Of a stretch of DNA of 64,000 bases, positions 24,988 to 34,566 are shown piece by piece. The stretch comes from CAZJTL01 sp964548905 (lineage in GTDB: Bacteria; Cyanobacteriota; Cyanobacteriia; Cyanobacteriales; Xenococcaceae). The first letter of the stretch is position 1; each line of letters starts with the position of its first letter. The stretch spans positions 1-64,000 of the forward strand of contig CAZJTL010000001.1 in the NCBI GenBank assembly GCA_964548905.1, written 5' to 3'. The notes beneath the pieces were generated by a model that saw only the letters and a program-made list of their open reading frames with translations, had not been told where the DNA came from and ran no database searches. The translations under genes were made by a program, and so were the position numbers.

Positions 24988-25863
24988 CTAGATCCAATCA
25001 TCGTCATCATCTCGATCGCCTCGATCGAGATCTCGATTATTCTCGTTGGTTGATTTTGGTTCTTGGGTATTTTGTAAGGGTCGAACGGGAGGATTAATCA
25101 ATCGATAATCTGCGTCATAAACTCTGTCTATTTTATTATCGTTTGATTCTTTTGATTCTTTTGATTCTTTTGATTCTTTTGGTTCTTTTGATTCTCGATA
25201 TTTGTAAGAATAAACAGAACCCGATTTTTGAACGCTTTCAGGTTGTTGCTGCTTTTCATAGATTGTCGATTCGAGTTTGGATTCTTCTTCCCTGAGACTG
25301 CGTTCTAGTTGTTCTCGGTTCGATTGAGGTGGTAGTGGTGGTTCTTCTAGGTTCCATTCATCATCTGCTTCATCCCAGTCAGCTTTAGATTTTGAAGAGC
25401 GATCGAAAATTTTTTCTTCAGTTTTAGTTTGAGCCGCTTTTGGATTGGAAGATTCCCTAGTGTAAGAGTTGTTAGCTTGTTGATTGACTACTCGATCGCG
25501 ATTAGTATAATTATCTGAAAAGTTTTGCTCCGTCGATCGAGAGTAAACTTCTTCTCTGGGAAAAGGAGATCTGTCGGTTGCTGAATAAGACGATGTTCCT
25601 GTCTCATAGCGATCGCTGTTAATCCTTTTCTTTGCTGATTTCGCTAAATTATTAAGTAACTGGATTATCAGGCTAGTAATTATGCCCGCAAAAGCAAACA
25701 ATAAGATCCAGGCTGCGGTTGGTAGGGGAAGAGTTTGATAGAAACAAGCATTATTAGTATCGCTGCATAGCAATTTTAAGGACAAGAGTTCTTGATTCTG
25801 CACATAAAAAAGGATGATTCCCGATAAAAATAGCAACGCGATCGATAATTTAAGCCGAAACAT
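24988..25863 (-). CDS. LapA-like membrane protein with a charged cytoplasmic tail
   Basis: A 291-residue protein. Two membrane helices lie at about 5-23 (LSIALLFLSGIILFYVQNQ) and 48-70, in the layout of the LapA/YciS family. A long polar tail rich in Ser, Lys, Glu and Asn follows, probably disordered. Near residues 223-240 is a run of KES units coded by 9-bp DNA repeats (25144-25196). It ends in an acidic DRDDDDDWI. Function is unknown; the family is linked to membrane organisation. It is the last gene before the oxidase operon on the same strand. Confidence 0.7.
   Translation of the reverse strand: MFRLKLSIALLFLSGIILFYVQNQELLSLKLLCSDTNNACFYQTLPLPTAAWILLFAFAGIITSLIIQLLNNLAKSAKKRINSDRYETGTSSYSATDRSPFPREEVYSRSTEQNFSDNYTNRDRVVNQQANNSYTRESSNPKAAQTKTEEKIFDRSSKSKADWDEADDEWNLEEPPLPPQSNREQLERSLREEESKLESTIYEKQQQPESVQKSGSVYSYKYRESKEPKESKESKESKESNDNKIDRVYDADYRLINPPVRPLQNTQEPKSTNENNRDLDRGDRDDDDDWI
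25144..25196. repeat. 9-bp tandem repeat in coding DNA
   Basis: GATTCTTTT is repeated about six times with one change. Read on the minus strand it encodes the KESKESKES run of the LapA-like protein. Slippage here would change the protein length in steps of three residues. Confidence 0.85.
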
Positions 25864-25998
25864 AATTTAACGCCTTTTCAGTTTGCACCTAATCTCTTAT
25901 TGTCCGCGACAATCGATTCCCATCCTAACTAATTCGATGACTAATAAATAATCGTCAGGTAGGCGATGCACCACCCTACGAAGTTAAGGCGATCGCGA

Positions 25999-27249
25999 TT
26001 ACCTTGATTTAAATACAAAACGAGTAGCCCAAATGCTAATAATTGGTAATACTAACCAATTAGCAATAGCAACTGTCGCAGCCACCCAGATAATACCCCC
26101 GTTAACAGCGATGGCTATGCAGATAGCAAAGACAAGCGTAAAGATCCCATCGAGGCGCAAGGTGACATCAGTTTTATCGATCCCATTAAGCAGAAGTAAA
26201 GCAATTAAAGAAAAAGCAAAAGGTATAACAGAGGTGCAAATCATCATCACGATTGGAATTGCAGCGTCCCATTTCTCTCCAAATACGATCGGGACATAAA
26301 GAGGTGCTAAACTTGATTGCAATAAGACTACAGGAACGACAGTCATTAAAACCGTTTTGAGACTGCTTAAATAATTTTTTTGTAAGACACGCTTATCGCC
26401 CCGCGCGGCACAAAGATGGGTAAAAACTGCGGCAAGAACTGAATTAACAATATTGATAGTAATACCAGAGCCAGCATTAAAAGCAAAATAATAAGTTCCC
26501 AAGGCTGCATTCCCTAGAAAAAAACCGACAATGATATAGTCAATATTCATTCTCAGCCTGTTGAGCAACTCCATCAAAGTAATATTTTTACTGAAATGAA
26601 AAATTTCCTGCCAATTTTTCACTGTAAAATGTTTCGGTGGTCGCCAAGGATGATTGCGCCAACCCAATATCCACCAAATGGGAGCCGCTACCAGCATCGA
26701 CAAGACGATCGCCCAGATGCCAAAGCCCAACAGAGCTAAAATTGCAATTAGCACATTGGAGACTAAGGATTGCAAAGCACTACAAACAGCAGAAGTTTTA
26801 AGCTGATTAGCCCTTTCTAATAAAGAGATATTGATACAGGAGAGAGGAAAAATCAAATAAGACAAACTGGCAACACAAAGGGGCAAGACAAGGCGATTTT
26901 CCCCAGAAATCAAAGCATAAACCAATACACTAAGGCATTGAATGATTAAGAAAGCAACAGCTAAGATCCAGTTGAGCCAGTAACCAGTATTGCAGAGTTG
27001 TTCGATGTTTTCTTCATCAGCTTGCACGATTTTTAAGCCTATACCGCCTCTTTGAGGAATGAGGGTAGCAAAATCATTAACAGTATAAATAATCGCCATT
27101 AGCCCGTAATCTTCGGGGCTAAAGACACGAGCGATAGTAATAGTAGTTCCCAAACGAAAAACACGATTTGCTAACTCAGCTACTCCAAGCCAACCAATAT
27201 TACGTAAAAATTGATTTGATAATACTTTTTTAAATTGGTCAGCTAACAT
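25999..27249 (-). CDS. polysaccharide flippase (Wzx/RfbX-like), paralogue 1
   Basis: A 416-residue integral membrane protein with about 12-14 helices, beginning FLRNIGWLGVAELANRVFRLGTT and then ARVFSPEDYG, the standard start of the MOP-superfamily oligosaccharide flippases. These move lipid-linked sugar units across the inner membrane. It shares most of its plan with the next two genes upstream and is the most diverged of the three. It is the last gene of the minus-strand polysaccharide locus before the LapA-like gene. Confidence 0.88.
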   Translation of the reverse strand: MLADQFKKVLSNQFLRNIGWLGVAELANRVFRLGTTITIARVFSPEDYGLMAIIYTVNDFATLIPQRGGIGLKIVQADEENIEQLCNTGYWLNWILAVAFLIIQCLSVLVYALISGENRLVLPLCVASLSYLIFPLSCINISLLERANQLKTSAVCSALQSLVSNVLIAILALLGFGIWAIVLSMLVAAPIWWILGWRNHPWRPPKHFTVKNWQEIFHFSKNITLMELLNRLRMNIDYIIVGFFLGNAALGTYYFAFNAGSGITINIVNSVLAAVFTHLCAARGDKRVLQKNYLSSLKTVLMTVVPVVLLQSSLAPLYVPIVFGEKWDAAIPIVMMICTSVIPFAFSLIALLLLNGIDKTDVTLRLDGIFTLVFAICIAIAVNGGIIWVAATVAIANWLVLPIISIWATRFVFKSR

Positions 27250-27414
27250 TGAAAAATAATTTCAGTACTTTTTAAGTTCAATATAACCATACACTTATAT
27301 CTTGTACTCTAATGGATTCGATTGTCGATTTTCAAACAAGAGGCTCATTAATTGAGTAATAATTAATTATCGTTAGCTAATTAATCAGCCAAAACTAACA
27401 AATTAAGACAACTG

Positions 27415-28665
27415 TTATTTTTGGGCAAAAACATAACGAGTAATCCAGATACTACTCAGGGGTAAAACCAACCAACTTGCAAGAGCAACTACCACCGCTA
27501 CCCAGTAGATACCCGATTGTACGGCTACCAAAAGAGATAAGGCGAAAACAACAGTATAAATTGAATCGAAACGAAGATTGAGGTGAGTTTTGTCGATCGC
27601 ATTGAGTAGCTGTATCGCAGCTAAAGAATAAGCGAAAGGTATAACGGTAGAACAAATCAGCATCACCATCGGTATTGCCTCTCCCCATTTCTCGCCAAAG
27701 ATAATGGGTATGTAGACTGGTGCTAAGTTAATTTGTAAGATTACCAGAGGAACTACAGTAAAAGAGATGGTGTTGAGACTGCGAAAGTAATTTTTATGGA
27801 GTTGTTCGGAATCTCCACGCGCCGAACATAGATGGGGAAAGATTGCGCCTGTAATAGAATTGACGATATTTAAAGTGATACCCGAACCTGCATTAAAGGC
27901 AAAATAATAAGTGCCTAAAGAGCCTACTCCTAAAACATTACCAACAATGATATAGTCTAGATTCATCCTCAATTTGCTGAGTAATTGTACACCAATTAGG
28001 TTTTTCGAGTAGTTAAAGATTTCTTGCCAGCGCTTGAGAGTAAAATGATGGGGTGGTCGCCAAGGATGATTGTGCCAACCGAGTATCCACCAAATTGGAG
28101 TAGACAGTAACATTGACCAAACGATCGCCCAAACTCCCATACCCTGAAAAGCTAATACTACGATAGTTAGGTTAGAAATGAGCGCTCCAATTGCATTAGC
28201 AGCAGCAGGAATTCCCAGACGGTTTTCTCTTTTGAGAAGAGAATGATTAATCATGCAGCAGGGAAAAATTAAGTAGGTCAAACTAGCCACACACAATGGC
28301 AGCAGCAGGCGATCGCTACCAGAAATTTGGCTGTAAATAAAAGCGCCGAGACATTGCAATAAAAAAGCAGAACCGCAAGTCAGCCAATGCAGCCAGAAAG
28401 CAGTATCACAGAGTTCTTGAATAATCTTTTCATCGGCTTGAATAATTTTCGAGCCTATCCCACCTTGAAGGGGAAGGAGGGTAGCAAATTCAAAAGTAGT
28501 ATAAATAATTGCCATTAGCCCGTAATCTTCAGGGGTAAAGATTCGAGCGATAGTGGCAGTGGTTCCCAAACGAAAAACACGATTTGCTAACTCAGCTATT
28601 CCAAGCCAACCAATATTACGGATAAATTGATTTGATAAAGCTTTTTTAATTCGATCGGCTAGCAT
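27415..28665 (-). CDS. polysaccharide flippase, paralogue 2
   Basis: A 416-residue protein closely related to the gene at 28883: both have LLSKLRMNLDYIIVG- or LLTKLRMNLDYIIVG-type segments and the same ending KSGIYWVAVVVALASWL (here QSGIYWVAVVV). Helix pattern and start (FIRNIGWLGIAELANRVFRLGTT) mark it as a MOP-type flippase. It lies in tandem with its two paralogues, same strand, with 165-base and 217-base gaps. Confidence 0.88.
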   Translation of the reverse strand: MLADRIKKALSNQFIRNIGWLGIAELANRVFRLGTTATIARIFTPEDYGLMAIIYTTFEFATLLPLQGGIGSKIIQADEKIIQELCDTAFWLHWLTCGSAFLLQCLGAFIYSQISGSDRLLLPLCVASLTYLIFPCCMINHSLLKRENRLGIPAAANAIGALISNLTIVVLAFQGMGVWAIVWSMLLSTPIWWILGWHNHPWRPPHHFTLKRWQEIFNYSKNLIGVQLLSKLRMNLDYIIVGNVLGVGSLGTYYFAFNAGSGITLNIVNSITGAIFPHLCSARGDSEQLHKNYFRSLNTISFTVVPLVILQINLAPVYIPIIFGEKWGEAIPMVMLICSTVIPFAYSLAAIQLLNAIDKTHLNLRFDSIYTVVFALSLLVAVQSGIYWVAVVVALASWLVLPLSSIWITRYVFAQK

Positions 28666-28689
28666 TTTTTAACTGAATCAGGACTTACG

Positions 28690-28882
28690 CAGATACACCA
28701 AAAGTAGGGCAGTGTATCGCCCACCTTACAATAGAGTAAAAAAGTTTATTTTGGGTAAGTACTTTAAAAAGTAGCAAGTAGCGGAAACAATTCGCTCCTA
28801 AGCAATTCGCAATTAAAAACCTTCTGACTTATGACTTATGACTTAATACTTAAAGAAGCCTCCTGCCTCCTTGTACTAGAGC
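28690..28882. repeat. intergenic repeats between flippase genes
   Basis: The gap holds a stretch reading ACTTACGCAGATACACC, common in repeat-rich cyanobacterial DNA, and heptamer arrays of ACTTATG type at about 28824-28855. No gene is visible. Confidence 0.5.
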
Positions 28883-30199
28883 CTATAAACTTTTAGCAAA
28901 AACGTAACGAGTAATCCAAATACTGCTAAGGGGTAAAACCAACCAACTGGCAAGAGCAACGACAACTGCTACCCAGTAGATGCCCGATTTTACGGCGACA
29001 AGGAGAGATAGGGCAAAAACAATTGTATAAATTAAATCGAGACGAAGATTGAGATAGGTTTTGTCGATCGCATTGAGTAACTGGATCGCAGCTAAAGAAT
29101 AAGCAAAGGGGATGACAGCAGAGCAAATCAGCATCACCATTGGTATGGCTTCTCGCCATTTCTCGCCAAAGATAATGGGTATGTAGATGGGAGCTAGGTT
29201 GATTTGCAGGATTACTAGAGGAACAATTGTAAAAGAAATGGTGTTGAGACTGCTAAAGTAATTTTTATGGAGTTGTTCGGGATCTCCACGAGCAGAGCAA
29301 AGATGGGGAAAGATGGCATCTGTAGCCGACTTGATCATGTTGAGAGTTATTCCCGAACCAGCATTAAAAGCAAAATAATAAGTACCTAAAGCACCTACTC
29401 CCAAAAAATGTCCCACAATTATATAGTCTAGATTCATTCTTAATTTGGTGAGTAGTTCGACACCAATCAGGTTTTTCGAGTAGTTAAAAATTTCTTGCCA
29501 GTGCTTGAGGGTAAAATAGTTCGGTGGTCGCCAAGAATTATTGTACCAACCCAGTATCCACCAGACTGGATTGGAAAGCACAATCGACCAAACGATCGCC
29601 CAGATTCCTATACCTGATAAAGCTAGAACCACAATAGTTAAATTGGAAACGATCGCTCCAATAGCACTAGCCGCAGCAGGAATACTCAAACGATTCTCCC
29701 TTTGCAAGAGAGCATGGTTGATCATACAAAAGGGAAAGATGAGGTATGTCAGTGCAGCAACGCATAATGGCAGCAGCAGGCGATCTTCTCCAGAAATTTG
29801 GGTATAGATCCAAGCGCCTAAACATTGGAGCAAAAAAGCCGAACTACAAGTCAGACAGTGCAGCCAGAAAGCAGTGTTGCAAAGTTGTGGCACAATTTTC
29901 TCCTCAGCTTGAATAATCTTGGCGTTAATACCACTTTTGAGGGGAAGGAGAGTAGCAAATTCATTGGCAGTGTAAATAATTGCCATCAATCCGTAATCTT
30001 CAGGAGTAAAGACGCGAGCGATCGTCACAGTCGTTCCCAATCGAAAAACGCGATTGATTAACTCCGCCATACTCAACCAACCAATATTACGCAAAAATTG
30101 ATTGGAGAAAGCTCTTCTAAACTTATCTGCAAGATTATCAATCGAAATGCTCACTTCTTTTTCCTGCCTTTTCTTGAAGCGTGATAAGCTATTCCACAT
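28883..30199 (-). CDS. polysaccharide flippase, paralogue 3
   Basis: A 438-residue flippase with a charged N-terminal extension of about 25 residues (FKKRQEKEVSISIDNLADK) before the conserved FLRNIGWLSMAELINRVFRLGTT. Membrane helices and the YYFAFNAGSGITLNMI segment match the two downstream paralogues. A later ATG is not required. It is probably the ancestral or full-length copy of the tandem set, but this cannot be shown from the sequence alone. Confidence 0.88.
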   Translation of the reverse strand: MWNSLSRFKKRQEKEVSISIDNLADKFRRAFSNQFLRNIGWLSMAELINRVFRLGTTVTIARVFTPEDYGLMAIIYTANEFATLLPLKSGINAKIIQAEEKIVPQLCNTAFWLHCLTCSSAFLLQCLGAWIYTQISGEDRLLLPLCVAALTYLIFPFCMINHALLQRENRLSIPAAASAIGAIVSNLTIVVLALSGIGIWAIVWSIVLSNPVWWILGWYNNSWRPPNYFTLKHWQEIFNYSKNLIGVELLTKLRMNLDYIIVGHFLGVGALGTYYFAFNAGSGITLNMIKSATDAIFPHLCSARGDPEQLHKNYFSSLNTISFTIVPLVILQINLAPIYIPIIFGEKWREAIPMVMLICSAVIPFAYSLAAIQLLNAIDKTYLNLRLDLIYTIVFALSLLVAVKSGIYWVAVVVALASWLVLPLSSIWITRYVFAKSL

Positions 30200-30216
30200 C
30201 TAAATTGCACAAGACA

Positions 30217-30291
30217 TTTTTCCTCCTGCCTCCTGCCTTCTGCCTCCTGCCTTCTGCCTTCTGCCTCCTGCCTTCTGCCTCCTGCCTTATT
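30217..30291. repeat. heptanucleotide repeat array CCTCCTG/CCTTCTG
   Basis: About ten near-perfect heptamers alternate between CCTCCTG and CCTTCTG in the gap between the flippase and the glycosyltransferase. They create a spurious open frame on the minus strand. Confidence 0.9.
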
Positions 30292-31269
30292 TCAAGTAGT
30301 TTCAGAAGGTTTTGAACGACGAAGTAAGGTATAGATAAGAGAGCGCAATTTTTGATAACCTCCCTCACCAAACCATCTAGCTGCAACGATCGCCAAAGTC
30401 AAGCGCAGATATTCTTTAGATAGTAGCAACCAAGGATCGTAAGTTCGAGCTAATTTATGAAACTGGGCTGCTTTTTGATAGTCTTTTTCTACGCCTTGAA
30501 TTGGTTTCCAAGCTAAGCAGAGATAGGCAAACCCGTAGCTTTTATTTTTCAGGTATTGCATTTCTTGGGGAGCAGCAGCAAAGGTTTTTTCGATCGTAAT
30601 TTGGAAGCTCTCTTCCATTGTCTCCCATCTTTTGGAGGAACTACCAATGGTTTGACGATAGTAAACTAAGTTTTCTTTTATTACTTTAAAGGGATAGCGA
30701 GCGGCAATTCGCAGCCACATTTCCCAATCTTCATTGACGTTAAAACGGCTCAAGCGCGGCTCGAACAAACCAACCTCGTCCAAACAGGAACGACGCACCA
30801 TCGCTACACTACCACAACCAATTGGATTCCAATGGGTGAAAGTTTTCCAAACATTACCCTCAGCAGTCCAGTTAAATGCTCTACCCGTGGATCGATCTTG
30901 TTCGTCAATCAAGAGTGTCCAGGTATAAACTAAACCTACCTCTGGATTGCTATCCAAACAAGCAACTTGTTTTTCTAGTTTAGTTGCTTCCCATAAATCG
31001 TCTGAGTCTAAAAAGGCAACGTACTCACCACTAGAATTCAGAATTCCCGTATTGCGAGCGATCGCCAAACCTTGATTTTCTTGAGAAACGATTTTGATGC
31101 GCGGATCTTTGACTTCGCGATCGAACCACTCTACAGTGTTGTCGGTGCTACCATCATTGACGACGATCGCTTCATAATCGGTAAAGGTTTGTTGGAGTAG
31201 GCTATCTAAGGTTTTAGGCAGATAGCCAAGGCAGTTATAACTGGGAATAACAACAGAAACTTTAGGCAT
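30292..31269 (-). CDS. GT2-family glycosyltransferase
   Basis: A 325-residue enzyme starting PKVSVVIPSYNCLGYLPKTLDSLLQQTFTDYE. VVNDGSTDNTVEWF follows and the metal-binding FLDSDDLW lies at about 90-98. The acid segment NVNEDWEMWLRIAARY is typical of the active-site lid. It is a paralogue of the next gene (31371-32369). Sugar specificity is unknown. It lies in the polysaccharide locus, transcribed with its neighbours on the minus strand. Confidence 0.9.
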   Translation of the reverse strand: MPKVSVVIPSYNCLGYLPKTLDSLLQQTFTDYEAIVVNDGSTDNTVEWFDREVKDPRIKIVSQENQGLAIARNTGILNSSGEYVAFLDSDDLWEATKLEKQVACLDSNPEVGLVYTWTLLIDEQDRSTGRAFNWTAEGNVWKTFTHWNPIGCGSVAMVRRSCLDEVGLFEPRLSRFNVNEDWEMWLRIAARYPFKVIKENLVYYRQTIGSSSKRWETMEESFQITIEKTFAAAPQEMQYLKNKSYGFAYLCLAWKPIQGVEKDYQKAAQFHKLARTYDPWLLLSKEYLRLTLAIVAARWFGEGGYQKLRSLIYTLLRRSKPSETT

Positions 31270-31299
31270 AAGTAGATAGGTGAAATTAAATTTCTAGGT

Positions 31300-31336
31300 A
31301 GAGGTAGGCAAAAGGCAATAGGCAATAGGCAAGAGA
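31300..31336. repeat. AGGCAAT/AGGCAAA heptamer repeat
   Basis: Four or five tandem heptamers (GGCAAAA, GGCAATA) lie between the two GT2 genes. Confidence 0.6.
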
Positions 31337-31370
31337 AGCAATAGTTTTTCTAAGTAATTTATTAATTAAA

Positions 31371-32369
31371 TTAAGAATTCTGCATAGGAGTTAAATAACC
31401 GCGCAGATTTTGAAAAAAGCCGAGTACTTTTTTATACGTCTGAAATCCGAATAATTTGCTGCTGGCGATCGCAATTGCACCTCGCCAATAGCGCCAAGAA
31501 AAACGCAAGCGAGGATTGTAACTAACTGCCAAATTGCGAAGAGCGATTACTACTTGCAAATCTGGGTTTTGGGAGTTTAGAGCTTGAGCGGCTAAATGCT
31601 GATAAGCTAAACTGTAGCTAATTTTTTTAATGGGCATTAAATTGGCTGGTGCATCGGTAAAAGCCTTTTCAATCACTATTTCAAAACTCTGTTTCATCCC
31701 TTCCCAGTTTTTGGAGACGCTGCTAGAACGTTCGCGATAATAAAGTAACGGCTCTTTGATAACTGCGAACTGATAGTGCTTAGCCAGACGCAACCACATA
31801 TCCCAGTCTTCAATATAAGAAAGCAAGTTAGTGTCAAAGCTACCAACGCGATCGAAGCAAGTGCGTCGAATTATCACACTACTAGGAATAATTGGATTAC
31901 AAGGTAATAATTTTTCCCAGACTTGTCCCTGTTGTTCCCATTTGTGCAGTTTGCCGATCGGTTTACTACGTTCGTCAATTAAGCTTGCCCAGGTATAGAC
32001 TAAGCCAACTTCTGGGTTATCGTCTAAAATTTTTATTTGCTTAGCTAGCTTGGTTGTTCCCCAAAGATCGTCTGCATCAAGTAAGGCTATGTATTCACCT
32101 GTTGCTTGTTGGACTCCTGTATTGCGAGCGCCTGCTAAACCTTGGTTAGACTGAGAAATTAATTTAACTCTGGTGTCTTCAATTGTGGCAAACCAGTCTT
32201 CAATTCCATCCGTACTACCATCGTTGACGATAATTACTTCAAAATTTTGATATGTTTGCTTGAGAACGCTGGCAAGAGTTTGCGGTAGATATTCCATTGC
32301 GTTATAAGCAGGAATAGCAACAGTAATTTTAGGCTTGGTATTATTGTTTATTGGGGAGCAATTAGTCAT
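31371..32369 (-). CDS. GT2-family glycosyltransferase
   Basis: A 332-residue enzyme of the same subgroup as the gene at 30292. It has KITVAIPAYNAMEYLPQTLASVL, IVNDGSTDGIEDWF, the metal motif LLDADDLW and SYIEDWDMWLRLAKHY. The C-terminal helical part resembles its paralogue. It is placed 54 bases downstream of the methyltransferase gene and probably in one operon with it. It most likely adds one sugar of the repeating unit. Confidence 0.9.
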   Translation of the reverse strand: MTNCSPINNNTKPKITVAIPAYNAMEYLPQTLASVLKQTYQNFEVIIVNDGSTDGIEDWFATIEDTRVKLISQSNQGLAGARNTGVQQATGEYIALLDADDLWGTTKLAKQIKILDDNPEVGLVYTWASLIDERSKPIGKLHKWEQQGQVWEKLLPCNPIIPSSVIIRRTCFDRVGSFDTNLLSYIEDWDMWLRLAKHYQFAVIKEPLLYYRERSSSVSKNWEGMKQSFEIVIEKAFTDAPANLMPIKKISYSLAYQHLAAQALNSQNPDLQVVIALRNLAVSYNPRLRFSWRYWRGAIAIASSKLFGFQTYKKVLGFFQNLRGYLTPMQNS

Positions 32370-32423
32370 TAATTTGTAATTATTTTTACTGAGTCTTTGT
32401 TCTTTCCTAATTAAGCAACAGGT

Positions 32424-33284
32424 TTATTTTTGCCCGACGATTCTAATTCCTAAAATTGCCTGGTAAATAATATTATTTCTCAGTTTTTTTCTAATCTTAA
32501 AAGAAAGCAAGCTCGCGATCGATTCACTGAATTTAATCACTGACACAGGAAACCTTAGATAAACTCCCTGACCGCCGATATAAGCTTTAATTTTAGAAAA
32601 GCCAACTTCTTCAAATAATTTAGATAATTCTGTAAATGTATATTCTTTGAGATGAAATCCTGTGGCAATTTCATCAAAATGCTTAGAAATATCGTGAGGA
32701 CCAGATAATTTATTGGGGGTCAAACAAAGGTAACTGCCACCAGGAGCTAAAGCTTTATATATATTTCGCAGTTGTTCGATCGCGTCGTCTGGATGCAAAT
32801 GTTCGATTAATTGGTTGCTGTAAGCAATAGTGACACTGTTAGAAGCAACGGGAACTGTACAACCGTCAGAGACAATTAAAGCAAAATTAGCAGGCAAATC
32901 TGGGTTTTTGACAATTTCTTGAGAAACATCGACTGCATAAACTTTTTTGACCTTTTTGGCGACAGCTATAGCTAATTGGCAATCTCCAGGCCCAATTTCT
33001 AGAAAAATCGAGTCTGGTTCTAAAAAATTCTGCAATAGCTGCATCTTTTGGGCAACTTCTCTAGCTGAAGCTTGAGGGTCGTTTTTACGATTGATTTGTG
33101 GATGGTCGCTAACTTGCTGGAAAAGCCGATCGTAAAGATGATTATAGAGATATTGTCTGTCTTCTTTGCGAGAGTTACGAAGCTTTAAGGCTAAATCTTT
33201 TTCGATCGCGTATTGGTATTCGATTCGCTCGAAGTTGCGAGGATCTTCATCAGTAATTGCGAACAGTTTGAGAATACTTTTCAT
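32424..33284 (-). CDS. class I SAM-dependent methyltransferase
   Basis: A 286-residue protein with a helical N-terminal part (about 1-90) and a Rossmann methyltransferase core. FLEIGPGDCQLAIAVA is motif I, YAVDVSQEI motif II and ALAPGGSYLCLTPN the following strand. It probably methylates a sugar or lipid of the polysaccharide, as is usual for such genes in these loci. Its start overlaps the end of the ligase/polymerase gene by 35 bases, so they are co-expressed. Confidence 0.87.
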   Translation of the reverse strand: MKSILKLFAITDEDPRNFERIEYQYAIEKDLALKLRNSRKEDRQYLYNHLYDRLFQQVSDHPQINRKNDPQASAREVAQKMQLLQNFLEPDSIFLEIGPGDCQLAIAVAKKVKKVYAVDVSQEIVKNPDLPANFALIVSDGCTVPVASNSVTIAYSNQLIEHLHPDDAIEQLRNIYKALAPGGSYLCLTPNKLSGPHDISKHFDEIATGFHLKEYTFTELSKLFEEVGFSKIKAYIGGQGVYLRFPVSVIKFSESIASLLSFKIRKKLRNNIIYQAILGIRIVGQK

Positions 33285-34566
33285 TCTTTTTCAATATGGG
33301 CAGTGAGCTTTCCCTAAAGACAATACCTAGCATTAATAAACCCGGCCAAAAAACATAGGTCATTGAATCTAGGTTTTCACTAAAAGAGAAGAAAATCAAG
33401 ATTAAGATAATACTTAAGCCTACTCTAGCGATTTCAAAGTGATGGGCTTTAATTAACAGTTCGAGCGCTGTCCAAATTACAACGAGCGCCATTGCTGAGC
33501 AACCCACTATTCCTTGAGTGTAGAGCAGGCTATTCCAAGTATGATGAGTGCCAACAGGGATTTTACCAGTTATGGCTGGTCCCTTACCAGAGATGGTGCC
33601 ATGTCCCCAAATTGGCGATTGTTGCCATTTTTCCAAAGCCATACGCTGAAGGGTTTCTCTGACTCTGGAAGAACCAGAGCGGTAGCTATCCACAGTATTT
33701 TTAAAGATTTCTAGTAAGCTGAAGATTGTCGAGCCGAAAATACCAACAAAAAAGCTAACTACTCCTACTAAAACTTGTACCCAAGGACGAGAAATATTCA
33801 CCCACAACCAAATTAGAGCGGGAACTAGAGGAAGATAGACAATCCCTGCGCGAGAAACAGAGGAAATCACCATCGCAGTTGCTCCCATTAAACCCAACCA
33901 GCGCCATTTTTTATCGGTTTCGTTCCAAGCAAACCAAAAGTAAATATTGCCAACTAGAGCGAGAGCTGGTGCCCAAGGGGTAAACAGTTGCATTCGACCT
34001 TCTTCGGTGAAGGATAAGGTATAACCCAGAATTTTAACTGTGTAAAAATCACCACCACCAAAAACTTTTAAGGGAGAAGTGTATTCTAGGTCGGCATCGG
34101 GAATGCCTGCCATAATTCCTGCTGCACCAGCAATTATAAAAAATAAACTCTGAAAGCAGACAATCGAAGTAGCTCGATAAATCAATTGGGGACGAATGGG
34201 TAGAGCGCCAGCTAAGATGAACATCGGGAACAGAAACCACATCTTAAACCAGCGATTCATCGATGATTTGATAATTTGATCCGCACCTAAATCGAAGTGG
34301 AGGTGTCCCATAATCAGGGCGAGTTCAATCACCAGAATGGCAACTAGCCACAGCCAACTGACAAATGGTACTGTAATTCTTTCTTCTGGAGGGGTTTGTT
34401 CGTCCTGACGGAATAACCTGAAGAACAGATAGCACATCAAGACTAATCCCAACACAGGAGCTAAGACAAACTGCGCTCCTAAGTAATAAATGACATAAGT
34501 AAAAATAATATAGTACCAGACTAGCGCTTCTGGCAAATTTTGCGGTTTGATGGCATTTTTGCTCAT
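33250..34566 (-). CDS. O-antigen ligase/polymerase-like membrane protein (Wzy/WaaL)
   Basis: About 438 residues from the ATG at 34566, which forms an ATGA overlap with the end of the receiver-Wzz gene; a TTG 24 bases upstream is less likely. About ten helices are present. The large periplasmic loop carries RETLQRMALEKWQQSPIWGHG and then GTHHTWNSLLYTQGIVG, the Wzy_C signature with the conserved Arg and His. In a Wzx/Wzy system it would join repeat units. Its coupling to the chain-length regulator supports the polymerase reading over ligase. Confidence 0.87.
   Translation of the reverse strand: MSKNAIKPQNLPEALVWYYIIFTYVIYYLGAQFVLAPVLGLVLMCYLFFRLFRQDEQTPPEERITVPFVSWLWLVAILVIELALIMGHLHFDLGADQIIKSSMNRWFKMWFLFPMFILAGALPIRPQLIYRATSIVCFQSLFFIIAGAAGIMAGIPDADLEYTSPLKVFGGGDFYTVKILGYTLSFTEEGRMQLFTPWAPALALVGNIYFWFAWNETDKKWRWLGLMGATAMVISSVSRAGIVYLPLVPALIWLWVNISRPWVQVLVGVVSFFVGIFGSTIFSLLEIFKNTVDSYRSGSSRVRETLQRMALEKWQQSPIWGHGTISGKGPAITGKIPVGTHHTWNSLLYTQGIVGCSAMALVVIWTALELLIKAHHFEIARVGLSIILILIFFSFSENLDSMTYVFWPGLLMLGIVFRESSLPILKKNEKYSQTVRNY

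Noticed and set aside
30189..30386. Minus-strand frame with repeated EGRRQKAEGRRQ
   Set aside because: It is translated heptamer repeat DNA overlapping the end of a glycosyltransferase gene.
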